The notes: generated by a model not told the origin, from the sequence alone. Shown: positions 25,097 through 34,003, counted from the first letter of the stretch. The stretch: 64,000 nt of DNA from Methanobacteriota archaeon (GCA_027064425.1 JAMOPO010000052.1:140521-204520), one strand, 5' to 3'. Program-made: numbers and translations.

Positions 25097-26026
25097 TTGT
25101 ACCCGCGGGGTAGAAAGGCCACCCTGGCCGCGATCCTGCGCACGATCCTGAAGGATCAGCCCTCAACGCAGAAAGAGATAGCCGAGAAGGTGGGCGTCTC
25201 GCGGCGGTACGTGACGGAGCTGCTTCAGCCGCTGATGGAGAAGGGGGCCGTTTTCCGGACGTACGCCGTCGACATGACCAAGCTCCGCCGGCACTTCCCC
25301 GAGCTGTTCGAGGAGCTCGGTCGACACATCTACGAGGACATCGAGTCGCACCTGGAGAGCGTCCGCCCCTACTTCGAGCGGATGATCGACCTGACGGAGT
25401 CACAGGTGGAGAGCGCGATCCTGGCCATCGAGGAGGACCCGAGCCTCGCCCAGAAGATCGTGAAGATGGACGAGGAGGTCAACCGGCTGGACGAGGAGAT
25501 CCGGCTGTACGTTCGAGCGCTTCCAACGTTCCACCCGTGCGAGGAGGCGGGGAAAGTCTCGACGCTCCTCCTCGAGATCTCGCACTGCATCGAGCGGATC
25601 GGAGACTACGCGTGCAACATCGCGGAGGTGGCGGACAGGATCGGAACGCTCTCCGACCTGGGGTGCTGGGAGGAGCTCAAGGAGGCCGCGGAGCGGGCCC
25701 GGTCGATGGTCTCGACCTCGTACGACGCGTTCCTATCCCTGTCCAAGCGTCGGGTCAAGAAGGCCGCGGAGGACGTGTACCGGCAGGAGGAGCGCGTCCA
25801 CGATAGCATAATAAAGGCCTGCGACGATGCGATCAAGGAAACGGAGGAGTTTCCGTCCCGCGCCCGGTACCTCTTCGCCGTGTCACGCGTGACGAAGGAC
25901 GTCGAGCGCATCGCGGACAAGGCCGTCGATATCGTCGACTACACGCGAGAGCTGGTCGAGGGTCGACCGCGCGACCTGACCCCGGAGCAGGAGGTGAGGG
26001 GAACCATCCCGGCCGACACCGCGTAA
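25097..26026 (+). CDS. PhoU-like regulator with N-terminal HTH
   Basis: 309 residues. Residues 5-60 form a winged helix (STQKEIAEKVGVSRRYVTELLQPLMEKGAV). Two PhoU three-helix bundles follow, each with the E...IGDYACNIAE or DVERIADKAVDIVDY metal-binding signature. PhoU proteins regulate phosphate transport; the fused HTH suggests direct transcriptional control. No Pst transporter genes are nearby. The start is TTG 25097 after GGAGGTGA. Confidence 0.88.
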   Translation: MYPRGRKATLAAILRTILKDQPSTQKEIAEKVGVSRRYVTELLQPLMEKGAVFRTYAVDMTKLRRHFPELFEELGRHIYEDIESHLESVRPYFERMIDLTESQVESAILAIEEDPSLAQKIVKMDEEVNRLDEEIRLYVRALPTFHPCEEAGKVSTLLLEISHCIERIGDYACNIAEVADRIGTLSDLGCWEELKEAAERARSMVSTSYDAFLSLSKRRVKKAAEDVYRQEERVHDSIIKACDDAIKETEEFPSRARYLFAVSRVTKDVERIADKAVDIVDYTRELVEGRPRDLTPEQEVRGTIPADTA

Positions 26027-26042
26027 GGGGGGTGCCGGGACG

Positions 26043-26768
26043 GTGCACTACGTCGGGCTGGGCGGCTTCGGATGCCGGTTCTCCTCCCACGCTTCCAACG
26101 CCGGCTTCCGAGTGCTCGCCTGCGTCGGCTCCAAGGGTGACCTCCTGCGGGTCTCGGAGGGCAAGACCGTCGAGGTAGCACCGGACATCGGCTACAACCG
26201 CGACTGGCGTCGAGCCTCCGAGGAGCTCGCGGATCACGAGAAGGCCATGAACACGATCCGCAAGTGCCTCGAGCAGCACCTGGACGGCCCCACGCTCATG
26301 GCGTTCGGACTGGGCGGAGCAGTGGGGTTCGCGCTCGCCCGACCCTTCCTCGAGGACCCTCCCGTCCCCTTCGTCCTCCTCGTCACGATCCCGGGCGAGT
26401 CCGAGGATCCCCAGGTCCGACGCAACGCGCGCGAGCAGGTGGACGTGGTGCTGAAGGTCTCCTCCAAGCTCCCGATCCTCTGGGTGGACAACGATATTGG
26501 TGGAGGCTACGACCGGGTCAACCGGATGCTCGAGAAGACGCTCTCCGAGTTCCGGGAGTTCCTGAACGTCCCGGTCGAGGAGCTCCCGAACATGGCCGGG
26601 AACTACGCGGTCTCCCCCTCCCTACCCGGCGAGCGCGTGACCGAGGAGATCGTCAAGACGAACCCCAGCGAGATCCGTCGGCTCGTGAGCGATCGGGAGC
26701 CCGAGGAGCGCGTGATCAAGGAGGAGCGGAAGGGGCCGGACCCGGACTCACTGAGGGAGCTGTTCTAG
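26043..26768 (+). CDS. Divergent FtsZ/tubulin-like protein
   Basis: 241 residues. The order of elements matches the FtsZ GTPase fold: the N-terminal VGLGGFGCRFSSHASNAGFRV (first glycine loop), the tubulin-signature-like GLGGAVGFALARPF (residues 89-102, replacing GGGTGSG), PFVLLVTIPGESEDPQVRRNA, and LPILWVDND. It lacks the T7 catalytic loop and most of the C-terminal domain, so polymerisation is doubtful. It may be a nucleotide-binding relative. The start is GTG 26043. Its neighbours are a PhoU regulator and a small RHH-like protein. Confidence 0.6.
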   Translation: MHYVGLGGFGCRFSSHASNAGFRVLACVGSKGDLLRVSEGKTVEVAPDIGYNRDWRRASEELADHEKAMNTIRKCLEQHLDGPTLMAFGLGGAVGFALARPFLEDPPVPFVLLVTIPGESEDPQVRRNAREQVDVVLKVSSKLPILWVDNDIGGGYDRVNRMLEKTLSEFREFLNVPVEELPNMAGNYAVSPSLPGERVTEEIVKTNPSEIRRLVSDREPEERVIKEERKGPDPDSLRELF

Positions 26769-26781
26769 GGGGCGGCCTCCG

Positions 26782-27009
26782 ATGACTCGGAAGGCCAGGG
26801 TCACGCTCACGCTCTCAGAGGACGCCCTGGCCCGGGTCCTGGCGGCCAAGGACGCGCTGGAGGGGGAGAGCATCTCCTCCACGGTCGGCAAGCTGGTGAA
26901 GTTCGGGTTCGCCTACCTACGAGAGAAGTTCCCCGAGCTCTTCGAAGGCATCGACCTGGAGGAGTACCGCCACAAGGCCCGAGAGCGCTGGTTCAGCGAG
27001 CGGTCATAA
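26782..27009 (+). CDS. Small ribbon-helix-helix-like protein
   Basis: 75 residues. RKARVTLTLSEDALARVLAAKDALEGESISSTVGKLVKFGFAYLREK has the strand-helix-helix pattern of RHH DNA-binding proteins. The acidic C-terminal helix is not typical. It lies 13 bp after the FtsZ-like gene and is probably cotranscribed. DNA binding is inferred only. Confidence 0.55.
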   Translation: MTRKARVTLTLSEDALARVLAAKDALEGESISSTVGKLVKFGFAYLREKFPELFEGIDLEEYRHKARERWFSERS

Positions 27010-27018
27010 CTTTTAACT
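27009..27018 (+). promoter_or_regulatory. TATA-like promoter of argJ
   Basis: AACTTTTAAC overlaps the stop of the RHH gene and ends about 28 bp before the argJ ATG at 27047. Initiation about 25 bp downstream would give an almost leaderless argJ mRNA. Confidence 0.45.
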
Positions 27019-27046
27019 CCCCGCCTCCCCACGCCCGGGGCGCCGC

Positions 27047-28210
27047 ATGGAGGTTCCCTCGGGCTTCCTGCTTGGCGGCGTGAAGCGGGACGTAGGCGTG
27101 GGCCTGCTGTTCTCCGAGACCAGGTGCTCGGTCGCGGGCGTATTCACGCGGAACACCCTCCGCGCCGCTCCCGTCGAATACTCCGAGGAGGTGTGCTCCC
27201 GCGGGCGCGCCCGTGGAGTGATCGTCAACAGTGGCCACGCGAACGCTCTCACCGGCGAGGAGGGGATGCAGGACGTCCTCCGGATGGCCGACGGCGCCTC
27301 ACGGCTGTTCGGGGTGCCCGACGACGAGGTTCTAGTGTGCTCGACCGGAGTCATCGGCGAGCGGCCGCCCGTGGACAGGATCCTGAAGCTGGCCGAGGAG
27401 GTCTGGGAGTCCCGGATGGGGTCCGATCCGGAGCACGTCCGCGCCTTCAACGAGGCCATCATGACGACGGACACTCGGGAGAAGGTCTCGTCGTACTCCG
27501 GCGGCGACTGGTGCCTCCTCGGGGTGGCGAAGGGCGCCGGCATGATCCACCCGCGGATGTCGACCATGCTGGCCTTCCTGATCACGGACGTCCGGGCCGC
27601 GTCCCACGATCTCCAGCCCGTGCTGCGAGACGCCGTCGAGGACACGTTCAACATGATCAGCGTGGACGCCGACGAGAGCACCAACGACACCGTCCTCCTG
27701 ATGGCCAACGGGGCGTCCGGGCTCGAGGTGGGCAGGGACGTGCCGGAGTCTGAGTTCGAGAAGGCCGTGAGGAAGGTGTGCGAGGACTTGGCCCGGGAGA
27801 TCGCTCGGGACGGTGAGGGATCGACCAAGCTCCTGGAGGTGGAGGTGCGCGGGGCTCGGTCCCGGAAGGAGGCCAGAAGGGCTGCCAGGGCGGTGGTCTC
27901 CTCCAACCTGGTGAAGGCCGCCCTCTTCGGCGAGGACCCGAACTGGGGGAGGGTGGGCGCGGCGATCGGCGCCGCGCGGGTCGATGTCGACCCGAGCTCC
28001 CTCAAGATCATCTTCGAAAGCTCGGAGGGAAGGGTGGTAACCTACGACGGCGGTCCCGTCAAGTTCGATGAGGAGGAGGCGGCGCGGATTTTATCCGACC
28101 GAGAGGTCCGGATCGTGGTGGACCTGGGAGTGGGTGACGAGTCCGCCCGCGCCTGGGGGTGCGACCTGACCTACGATTACGTCAAGATAAATGCCGAGTA
28201 CCGCACGTGA
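27047..28210 (+). CDS. argJ: Glutamate N-acetyltransferase / ornithine acetyltransferase
   Basis: Recycles the acetyl group from N-acetylornithine to glutamate in arginine synthesis. The 387-residue precursor self-cleaves before Thr173 in [17 protein letters not shown] to give alpha and beta chains. [10 protein letters not shown] and [14 protein letters not shown] (substrate and dimer motifs) are present. Whether it is bifunctional with acetyl-CoA cannot be read from the sequence. Its stop overlaps the start of the ornithine cyclodeaminase gene (GTGA). Confidence 0.96.
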   Translation: MEVPSGFLLGGVKRDVGVGLLFSETRCSVAGVFTRNTLRAAPVEYSEEVCSRGRARGVIVNSGHANALTGEEGMQDVLRMADGASRLFGVPDDEVLVCSTGVIGERPPVDRILKLAEEVWESRMGSDPEHVRAFNEAIMTTDTREKVSSYSGGDWCLLGVAKGAGMIHPRMSTMLAFLITDVRAASHDLQPVLRDAVEDTFNMISVDADESTNDTVLLMANGASGLEVGRDVPESEFEKAVRKVCEDLAREIARDGEGSTKLLEVEVRGARSRKEARRAARAVVSSNLVKAALFGEDPNWGRVGAAIGAARVDVDPSSLKIIFESSEGRVVTYDGGPVKFDEEEAARILSDREVRIVVDLGVGDESARAWGCDLTYDYVKINAEYRT

Positions 28211-29472
28211 AGATCGGGCGCGCACAGGGGAAGCCCGCCGTGCCGGAGGAGATCATCGAGCTCAAGGGTCACATCATCGACTCCCTGATCCTGTCCAAGG
28301 TGCTAGACACGATCATGGAGATGGGCGGGGACTTCGAGATCCTAGAGTTCGAGGTCGGAAAGCGCAAGACGGACCCCAGCTACGCCAAGATCCTTGTGAA
28401 GGCGGACGACCCCGACCACCTCAGCGAGATCATCACGGAGCTGAGAAAGTACGGCGCGGTGCCCGTCGAGTCGGACGAGGTCCGGGTGGAACCGGCCCCC
28501 GCCGACGGTGTCTGCCCGCGCGGCTTCTACACCACCACCAACCACCCGACCTTCGTGAAGTTCGACGGCGAGTGGATTGAGGTGGAAAACATCGAGATGG
28601 ACTGCGCGATCGTGATCTACCCGGAGGAGAAGCGGGCCGTGGCCAAGCCCATCCGGGAGGTAAAGAAGGGCGAGCTGGTGGTGGTCGGGGACCGCGGGGT
28701 CAAGGTCAAGCCGCCGGAGCGACCGCGCGGTAGGACCGGCATCTTCGGGTTCATGGAGAGCGACGTGTCGCCCGAGAAGCCCACGCCCACCCTGATCCGT
28801 CAGATCGCCGAGGAGCTCGAGGAGCACCGGAAGAACGGCAAAATCGTCGTGGTGGTGGGGCCGGCCGTCATCCACGCCGGGGCCCGGGACCACCTCGCGT
28901 GGATGATCCGGAACGGATACGTGGACGTTCTCTTCGCGGGCAACGCGGTGGCCGTGCACGACGTGGAGGCGAGCCTGTTCGGGACCTCGCTGGGCGTGGA
29001 CCTGGAGACGGGGGAGCCCGTGAAGGGCGGGCACAGCCACCACCTGTACGCGATCAACGAGATCCGCCGCGTGGGCGGCCTCAAGCAGGCGGTGGAGAAG
29101 GGGATTCTGAAGGACGGGATCATGTACGAGTGCATCGTGAACGACGTGCCCTACGTCCTGGCGGGCTCGATCCGGGACGACGGACCCATCCCGGACGTGA
29201 TCACCGACGTCATGGAGGCGCAGAAGGAGATGCGGCGCCACCTGCGCGGAGCCACGCTGGTCCTCATGCTCGCCACGATGCTGCACTCGATCGCCACCGG
29301 GAACCTGCTGCCGTCCTGGGTGAAGACCATCTGCGTGGACATCAACCCGGCCGTGGTCACGAAGCTCATGGATCGAGGCACGGCGCAGGCGCTGGGGATA
29401 GTGTCGGACGTGGGGGTGTTCCTGCCGGAGCTGGTGAAGGAGCTCAAGAAGATTCGGAACGACGGCGAGTAG
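28207..29472 (+). CDS. Archaeal ornithine cyclodeaminase (LOR/SDH-type, TIGR00300-like)
   Basis: 421 residues. The N-terminal half has the LOR/SDH-type module ([19 protein letters not shown]...[22 protein letters not shown]). The C-terminal half is a Rossmann-like domain ([49 protein letters not shown]). This family converts ornithine to proline with ammonia release and is unrelated to bacterial mu-crystallin-type cyclodeaminases. The 4-bp overlap with argJ supports a role in ornithine use. The start is GTG 28207. Confidence 0.85.
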   Translation: MKIGRAQGKPAVPEEIIELKGHIIDSLILSKVLDTIMEMGGDFEILEFEVGKRKTDPSYAKILVKADDPDHLSEIITELRKYGAVPVESDEVRVEPAPADGVCPRGFYTTTNHPTFVKFDGEWIEVENIEMDCAIVIYPEEKRAVAKPIREVKKGELVVVGDRGVKVKPPERPRGRTGIFGFMESDVSPEKPTPTLIRQIAEELEEHRKNGKIVVVVGPAVIHAGARDHLAWMIRNGYVDVLFAGNAVAVHDVEASLFGTSLGVDLETGEPVKGGHSHHLYAINEIRRVGGLKQAVEKGILKDGIMYECIVNDVPYVLAGSIRDDGPIPDVITDVMEAQKEMRRHLRGATLVLMLATMLHSIATGNLLPSWVKTICVDINPAVVTKLMDRGTAQALGIVSDVGVFLPELVKELKKIRNDGE

Positions 29473-29731
29473 GTCGCCCCGGGCCGGAGAACTCCTCCAC
29501 TCTCTTCTCGAGAAGCTCCTCCATCACTTTTTTAGCCTCTTTTAACGCCTCTTTGGTGCCCCTGAACGCCAGTACGGTGGTCTTCATACCTCCCCGCTCC
29601 AGCTCCCGCTGGACGACTTTCACGTCGCACCTCCGCTCGACTTCGGCGATGATGTCAGCCGGCACGCCTAATGGGATGATCATGTCGTACTTTTTGGCGT
29701 CCTTCTCCTCACCATCGCCGTTCTCGCTCAC
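29444..29731 (-). CDS. Small acidic protein, unknown function
   Basis: 95 residues. [30 protein letters not shown] and [31 protein letters not shown] give a compact beta-alpha pattern, possibly KH-like or ferredoxin-like. The N- and C-termini are charged and disordered. The start is GTG 29731, with GGGG 8 nt upstream in a shared palindrome. It overlaps the cyclodeaminase 3-prime end by 29 bp. Confidence 0.55.
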   Translation of the reverse strand: MSENGDGEEKDAKKYDMIIPLGVPADIIAEVERRCDVKVVQRELERGGMKTTVLAFRGTKEALKEAKKVMEELLEKRVEEFSGPGRPTRRRSESS

Positions 29732-29760
29732 GGCGAGATCCCCGACGGGGGTGTGAAAGG
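29732..29760. promoter_or_regulatory. Shared palindromic Shine-Dalgarno element (29731 / 29761 genes)
   Basis: CCCCGACGGGGG at 29740-29751. The left arm read on the minus strand is GGGG, 8 nt before GTG 29731. The right arm GGGGG is 9 nt before TTG 29761. The gap is only 29 bp. Confidence 0.5.
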
Positions 29761-30729
29761 TTGGCGGAAAAAGGTAGCGGGCCCAAGAAGAAGGGCGGAA
29801 AGGAGGACCGCGAGCGCGAGCGGATCACGGTGAAGTCCAGGCACTACGAGATGCCATTCTCACGCGGGGTCTTGGCCCGATCACTCACGGCCATCGGCGT
29901 GGAACCGCACAAAGCCTACGAGATCGCCCTGAAGATCAAGCGCGAGCTGCAGAAGGAGGGAGTCCGCGAGATCACCACGGACGAGCTGGCCGAGATCATC
30001 CGGGAGAAGCTCGAGGAGATCGACGAGTCGCTGGCCGAGCGGTACGAGCTCTGGCGCCGGATCAAGAAGCGCGAGGAGCCGATCATCGTGCTGATCGGCG
30101 GTGCTTCCGGCGTCGGGACCTCCACGATCGCCGCCGAGGTCGGCCACCGACTCGGCATCACGAACGTGATCGGCACGGACGCCATCCGCGAGGTCATGCG
30201 CCGCGTGCTGGCCGAGGAGCTGTACCCGACCCTCTACGAGTCCTCGTACACCGCCTGGAAGCGGCTACGGTACAAGCCCGCCGAGGACCCCGTGATCACC
30301 GGGTTCCTGGACCACTCGGAGCCCGTCGTCGTGGGCATTGAAGGCGTTGTCAACCGCTCGATCAACGAGGGCATCCACGTGATCATCGAGGGCGTGCACA
30401 TCGTCCCACGGCTCCTCAAGAAGGAGATCCTCAACTACCCGAACGTGTTCGCCTTCATGCTGGCCGTGGAGGACGAGGAGGCGCACAAGTGGCGATTCTA
30501 CGCGAGGTCCCGTGACACCAAGCTGTCCCGCCCGGCCGAGCGGTACCTGAAGTACTTCGAGGAGATCCGGAAGATCCACGACTTCCTGGTCGAGGACGCG
30601 GAGGAGCACGACATCCCGGTGATCAACAACGAGCATATCGACGAGACGGTCGACCAGATCGTGAGCTACATATCATCCAAGCTGCTGAAGGGTGAGAAGG
30701 AGCTGTCGAAGAGCACATCCTGGTGGTGA
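29761..30729 (+). CDS. 2-phosphoglycerate kinase
   Basis: Phosphorylates 2-phosphoglycerate to 2,3-diphosphoglycerate, the precursor of cyclic 2,3-diphosphoglycerate, a thermoprotectant in Methanopyrus and Methanothermus. The 322 residues have an N-terminal ATP-cone-like domain (MPFSRGVLARSLTAIGVEPHKAYEIA), the P-loop IGGASGVGTST (about residue 113), GTDAIREVMR and IEGVHIVPRLL. The start is TTG 29761. The neighbouring CBS gene may be coregulated. The cyclic synthetase gene is not in this window. Confidence 0.9.
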   Translation: MAEKGSGPKKKGGKEDRERERITVKSRHYEMPFSRGVLARSLTAIGVEPHKAYEIALKIKRELQKEGVREITTDELAEIIREKLEEIDESLAERYELWRRIKKREEPIIVLIGGASGVGTSTIAAEVGHRLGITNVIGTDAIREVMRRVLAEELYPTLYESSYTAWKRLRYKPAEDPVITGFLDHSEPVVVGIEGVVNRSINEGIHVIIEGVHIVPRLLKKEILNYPNVFAFMLAVEDEEAHKWRFYARSRDTKLSRPAERYLKYFEEIRKIHDFLVEDAEEHDIPVINNEHIDETVDQIVSYISSKLLKGEKELSKSTSWW

Positions 30730-30733
30730 GCCC

Positions 30734-31156
30734 ATGAGCCTGCTGGAGGACCTCGAGCGGTGCCGGGCCGAGGATCTCATGACGGAGGACCCGATCACCG
30801 CCTCCCCGGACGACGGGGTCATCGAGGCCTTCGAGACCATGCTCAGGAACGACATCGGGGCGCTCCCCGTCACGGACGACGAGAACCACCTGCTGGGCAT
30901 CGTCACTCGCACCGACCTCGGGAAGGCGCTCCTCGAGGACCGGTACGAGCCGGGGACCACCGTCGAAGAGGTCATGGAGGAGGACGTGGTGGTGGCGCAC
31001 CCCGACGACGATCTCCGTACCGTCCTGAAAAAGATGTGTTCCGCGCCCGAGGGCATCTACAACCAGCTGCCCGTGGTGGACGATAACGGACGGCTCTTAG
31101 GTATCATCGCGGATGGGGACATCATCAGGTGGCTCGCCAGTCGAGTGGAGAAGTAG
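30734..31156 (+). CDS. CBS-domain pair protein
   Basis: 140 residues made of two CBS motifs: AEDLMTEDPITASPDDGVIEAFETMLRNDIGALPVTD and VEEVMEEDVVVAHPDDDLRTVLKKM...LPVVDDNGRLLGIIADGDI. Such modules bind adenosyl ligands (AMP, ATP, SAM) as sensors. No effector domain is attached. It lies 4 bp after the 2-phosphoglycerate kinase stop, so an energy-sensing role for that pathway is possible but unproven. Confidence 0.9.
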   Translation: MSLLEDLERCRAEDLMTEDPITASPDDGVIEAFETMLRNDIGALPVTDDENHLLGIVTRTDLGKALLEDRYEPGTTVEEVMEEDVVVAHPDDDLRTVLKKMCSAPEGIYNQLPVVDDNGRLLGIIADGDIIRWLASRVEK

Positions 31157-31158
31157 AA

Positions 31159-31377
31159 GTGAAGCTGAGCGAGCGGCCCCCGAGGGAGCTCTCAGAGCTG
31201 CTTCAAGATCACGGTCTTACGGTGCGGGACGACGGTCGGACCGTGCTCATCCGTGGGTCCAAGGACGATCTGCTGGAGGCCCTGCTGAACGTCCCACCGA
31301 AGCTGTCCATGTCTTCCCGAAAAGTCATCAAAGAGCTGTGGAGGGCGCTGGGAGCGGACCGACCGCGGCTCCGCTAG
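31159..31377 (+). CDS. Small hypothetical protein
   Basis: 72 residues from GTG 31159, which has GGAG 8 nt upstream; GTG 31129 would overlap the CBS gene. The pattern ELSELLQDHGLTVRDDGRTVLIRGSKDDLLEALLNVP is alpha/beta and basic at the end. I recognise no family. It is in one run with the 2-phosphoglycerate kinase and CBS genes and meets the next gene convergently with a 4-bp overlap. Confidence 0.5.
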   Translation: MKLSERPPRELSELLQDHGLTVRDDGRTVLIRGSKDDLLEALLNVPPKLSMSSRKVIKELWRALGADRPRLR

Positions 31378-32261
31378 AACACCGAGTAGCTACCCTTCAC
31401 CACCGAATTGTCCACCAGGAAGACCCGCTGCCGGCCCCCCATGTTGGACATCCAGAGCCAGAGCTCAACGCTGCCGCTCTTGGCGTGTTCCGGCAGGACC
31501 ATCGCGGGCACCGTTCGACCCTCGAAGTTCACCGTCCGGCTCCCGATCTTCTCCTCGCCCGGGCCCAGCAGGGTGACGCTCACCCTACCCAGCTGTACCG
31601 TAAGCTGCTCTAGCACCAGACAGCCTCTGGCCCCCGTCTCCTTCAGCGCCCGCTCGATCTGCCGCTTGACCTCCACGTGCTTCCCGTCGCTAACGTTGCA
31701 CAGGACCCGCCCGATCACCGCGTTGTATCGGACTTTAACGTCCGGACCGTCCATGACCCGGCGGCCGAGCTCCCGCCTAACCGCCTCCTTCACGCGCTTC
31801 GCGTCGGGCTTGCCGTCGTACGAGGCCTGGAACATGAACACGGATCCCTTGATTACCACGCTCCGCTGCGCCATCACCTTGTCCTTCAGCGCCTTCTCCA
31901 CGTCCTTCCTGGCCTGATTGGGGTCCATCGTGATCGGCACCAGGGCGTCAACGATCACGACCTCCTGGCCGGCCAGCTTCGTTTTCTGCGCGGAGACTCT
32001 CTCCACGCCCTCGACGCCCTCCACCACCTTCTTCAGGTCCCGCTCCGACACCCCGGGCTTAGGTACGGTCAGGACCCGGACGATCGACACCTGATAGTCG
32101 CGCACGATCCTCGCCTTCACGACGCCCTCCGCCGCGGCCACCTGGGTCGCCTGCCCGGTGAGGGTGAACGTGGGGATGGCGGACAGAACCATCATCGCGG
32201 CCAGGAACAGGATGCCGCCCACCACGATCGTGCGTCGGTGTCGGCGAATCCAGTCGAACAC
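31374..32261 (-). CDS. Membrane-anchored extracytoplasmic protein, unknown function
   Basis: 295 residues. A basic N-terminus and one membrane helix (TIVVGGILFLAAMMVLSAIPTF) anchor a long external part with Val-rich strands. Two similar modules of DLKKVVEGVEGVERV and DAKRVKEAVRRELGRRV type are followed by a beta-rich C-terminus. I recognise no catalytic motif. The start is GTG 32261, with GGGGG 8 nt upstream. The CYTH gene ends 3 bp before it. Confidence 0.6.
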   Translation of the reverse strand: MFDWIRRHRRTIVVGGILFLAAMMVLSAIPTFTLTGQATQVAAAEGVVKARIVRDYQVSIVRVLTVPKPGVSERDLKKVVEGVEGVERVSAQKTKLAGQEVVIVDALVPITMDPNQARKDVEKALKDKVMAQRSVVIKGSVFMFQASYDGKPDAKRVKEAVRRELGRRVMDGPDVKVRYNAVIGRVLCNVSDGKHVEVKRQIERALKETGARGCLVLEQLTVQLGRVSVTLLGPGEEKIGSRTVNFEGRTVPAMVLPEHAKSGSVELWLWMSNMGGRQRVFLVDNSVVKGSYSVF

Positions 32262-32264
32262 GGC

Positions 32265-32813
32265 TCACTCCCCCGCGCGCTCCATGAGCATCTCCAGGTA
32301 GGACTTCCGGATCCGCTCGCCCTCGGCCCCCAGCTCCTCCGCCAGCCGACGGAGGTCCTTCTCCGCCCGCTCAATCTCGGAGCGGTCCTTCACGGAGCAC
32401 TCCAGCTCCAGGAACGTCCCCAACCCCTCGACCTCGTCCAGCGTCACCTCAACCTCCCGTCCCGCGAACTTCACCCGGTACACCTCCCGTCGTTTCTTAA
32501 CCTTCACCCGCTCCAGCGGCTCGAACCCTAGTTTTCGCAAAATTTTGTCCATGGCCCCGAAGTCCTCCACCTCGACCTCCACCTCCTCCCGGGACTTCTC
32601 CTCCCCCACCCGGGGCCCCTTGTACGTCAGGACGGTCCGATCGCCCGCCCGGCGCAGGCGTAGCGCCTCGTCCGTCTCCCCGAAGTCCCTGCACGGGTGC
32701 TGGTAGTACAGGTCCACCTGCTCCACCTCGCCCTCAGGCTCGCCCATCTCCCGGAGCCTCTCCCTGACCTCCTCCGGGTTCTCGACCGCTATCTTCACCT
32801 CCACCTCGAACAC
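32265..32813 (-). CDS. CYTH-domain protein (CyaB/thiamine-triphosphatase-like)
   Basis: 182 residues. The CYTH signature EVEVK follows the start directly, then LRRAGDRTVLTYKGP, EEVEVEVED and EVTLDEVEGLGTFLELE. These Glu/Lys/Arg residues bind triphosphate and metals in a tunnel fold. Archaeal members may be class IV adenylate cyclases or triphosphatases; the sequence does not decide. GTG 32813 is chosen because GGGGG is exactly 7 nt upstream. It overlaps the CLC gene by 80 bp. Confidence 0.85.
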   Translation of the reverse strand: MFEVEVKIAVENPEEVRERLREMGEPEGEVEQVDLYYQHPCRDFGETDEALRLRRAGDRTVLTYKGPRVGEEKSREEVEVEVEDFGAMDKILRKLGFEPLERVKVKKRREVYRVKFAGREVEVTLDEVEGLGTFLELECSVKDRSEIERAEKDLRRLAEELGAEGERIRKSYLEMLMERAGE

Positions 32814-33978
32814 GCCCACTCCCCCGCAACAGCTCGGTCAGGAACCCCGGATTAACGGAAAGGTAGCCCAGGACCGCGCCGAGCGCCGCCGGCACGGCGC
32901 AGTCGATCCCGAAGAGCTCCATCACCAGCACCGCGGCCGAGACCGGGGCGTCGAAGGCCACCGCCAGGAACGCGGACATGGAGGCTGCGACCGCCGCCGG
33001 TGCGGGCAGCCCCACCGCCTCGCGGACGGCGGACCCGAAGAAGGCCGACGCGCACACGACTGGCGAGACGAAGCCCGCCGGCACGCCGCTCCCCAGGGTG
33101 AGCGACGTGGCCGCGACCTTGCCCAGGAACGCCAGCAGCGACTCGGCCGGCCCCATCCGCCCCATCGCCGCCGAGGACGCCCAGTCCAGTCCTAACCCCG
33201 TGGCCTGCGGGACCACCAACCCCAGCGCCGCCACCGACAGTCCGGCGAGCAGTGATCGGGCCTCCGACCTGGGGATCCTGTGCAGCCATCGGTAAACGAC
33301 CTGGACCGCGAGCACCAGCCCCCGTGCGGCCGCGGCCGAGACCAGCCCCACGACTGTCAATTTAGGCAGGTCCACCCAGGAGTAAGCGTACGGGGCGTGG
33401 GCCGTCAGCAGGTAGCGCTTCCCCAGGATCAGGCAGTAGACCGTGTACCCGGTGACGCTGGCGACGACGGCGGGCGGCAGGCACGCGTACCTCAGCCTCC
33501 CCGTGAGCGCCTCCAGCGCGAACAGGGCGGCGGCGACCGGGGCGCAGAGGACGCCGGCCACGCCGCCGGACGCGGCCGCGGCCACCAGCCACTCCCGCCG
33601 CAGCCCGGTCAGGCCCCACCGATCCGCGCACCACCGACCCAGGGACACGCAGGATTGCACGCAGGGGCCCACCTGGCCCCCGCTACCGCCCGCCCCGATC
33701 ACGACCCCGGCCAGCAGGAGCTTGAGCGCGCCGGCCACCGGGTTCCTGGCCTCTCCGCGCCGAGCGACGTCCAGGCCCGTGCCTGGGAGCTCCGGATGCA
33801 GCGAGCTCAGGGCTCCGGCAAGCGCCATTACCACCGGCGTCAGCCACCCTGATCCGCCCGACAGCCGGCTCACGACCGCGATGGTCCAGGTGATGGCGGA
33901 GGCGCACAGTCCGCCGGCAGCCCCCAGGGCCAGGGTCGCCGCCGTCCACCGCACCGCTAACGTTAGATCGGTCCGCAG
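32734..33978 (-). CDS. CLC-family chloride channel
   Basis: 414 residues, about 11 membrane helices. The selectivity-filter motifs are recognisable: LPGTGLD (for GSGIP), GSGGQVGPCVQSC (for GREGPxVQ) and SGVPAGFVSP (for GxFxP). The gating glutamate position reads Val, which suggests a channel rather than a proton exchanger. No CBS domains are attached. No good ATG, GTG or TTG lies near the N-terminus; CTG 33978 has GGAGG 8 nt upstream, whereas GTG 33954 has no ribosome-binding site. The last 27 residues overlap the CYTH gene. Confidence 0.82.
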   Translation of the reverse strand: MRTDLTLAVRWTAATLALGAAGGLCASAITWTIAVVSRLSGGSGWLTPVVMALAGALSSLHPELPGTGLDVARRGEARNPVAGALKLLLAGVVIGAGGSGGQVGPCVQSCVSLGRWCADRWGLTGLRREWLVAAAASGGVAGVLCAPVAAALFALEALTGRLRYACLPPAVVASVTGYTVYCLILGKRYLLTAHAPYAYSWVDLPKLTVVGLVSAAAARGLVLAVQVVYRWLHRIPRSEARSLLAGLSVAALGLVVPQATGLGLDWASSAAMGRMGPAESLLAFLGKVAATSLTLGSGVPAGFVSPVVCASAFFGSAVREAVGLPAPAAVAASMSAFLAVAFDAPVSAAVLVMELFGIDCAVPAALGAVLGYLSVNPGFLTELLRGSGRVRGGGEDSGREPGGGQGEAPGDGRA

Positions 33979-34003
33979 GGCCGACCCCTCCCGGGGCCGG
34001 GTG
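33979..34003. promoter_or_regulatory. Shared palindromic Shine-Dalgarno element (CLC / cupin)
   Basis: CCCCTCCCGGGG at 33985-33996. On the minus strand GGAGG is 8 nt before the proposed CLC CTG. On the plus strand GGGG is 7 nt before the cupin ATG 34004. The gap is 25 bp. Confidence 0.5.
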
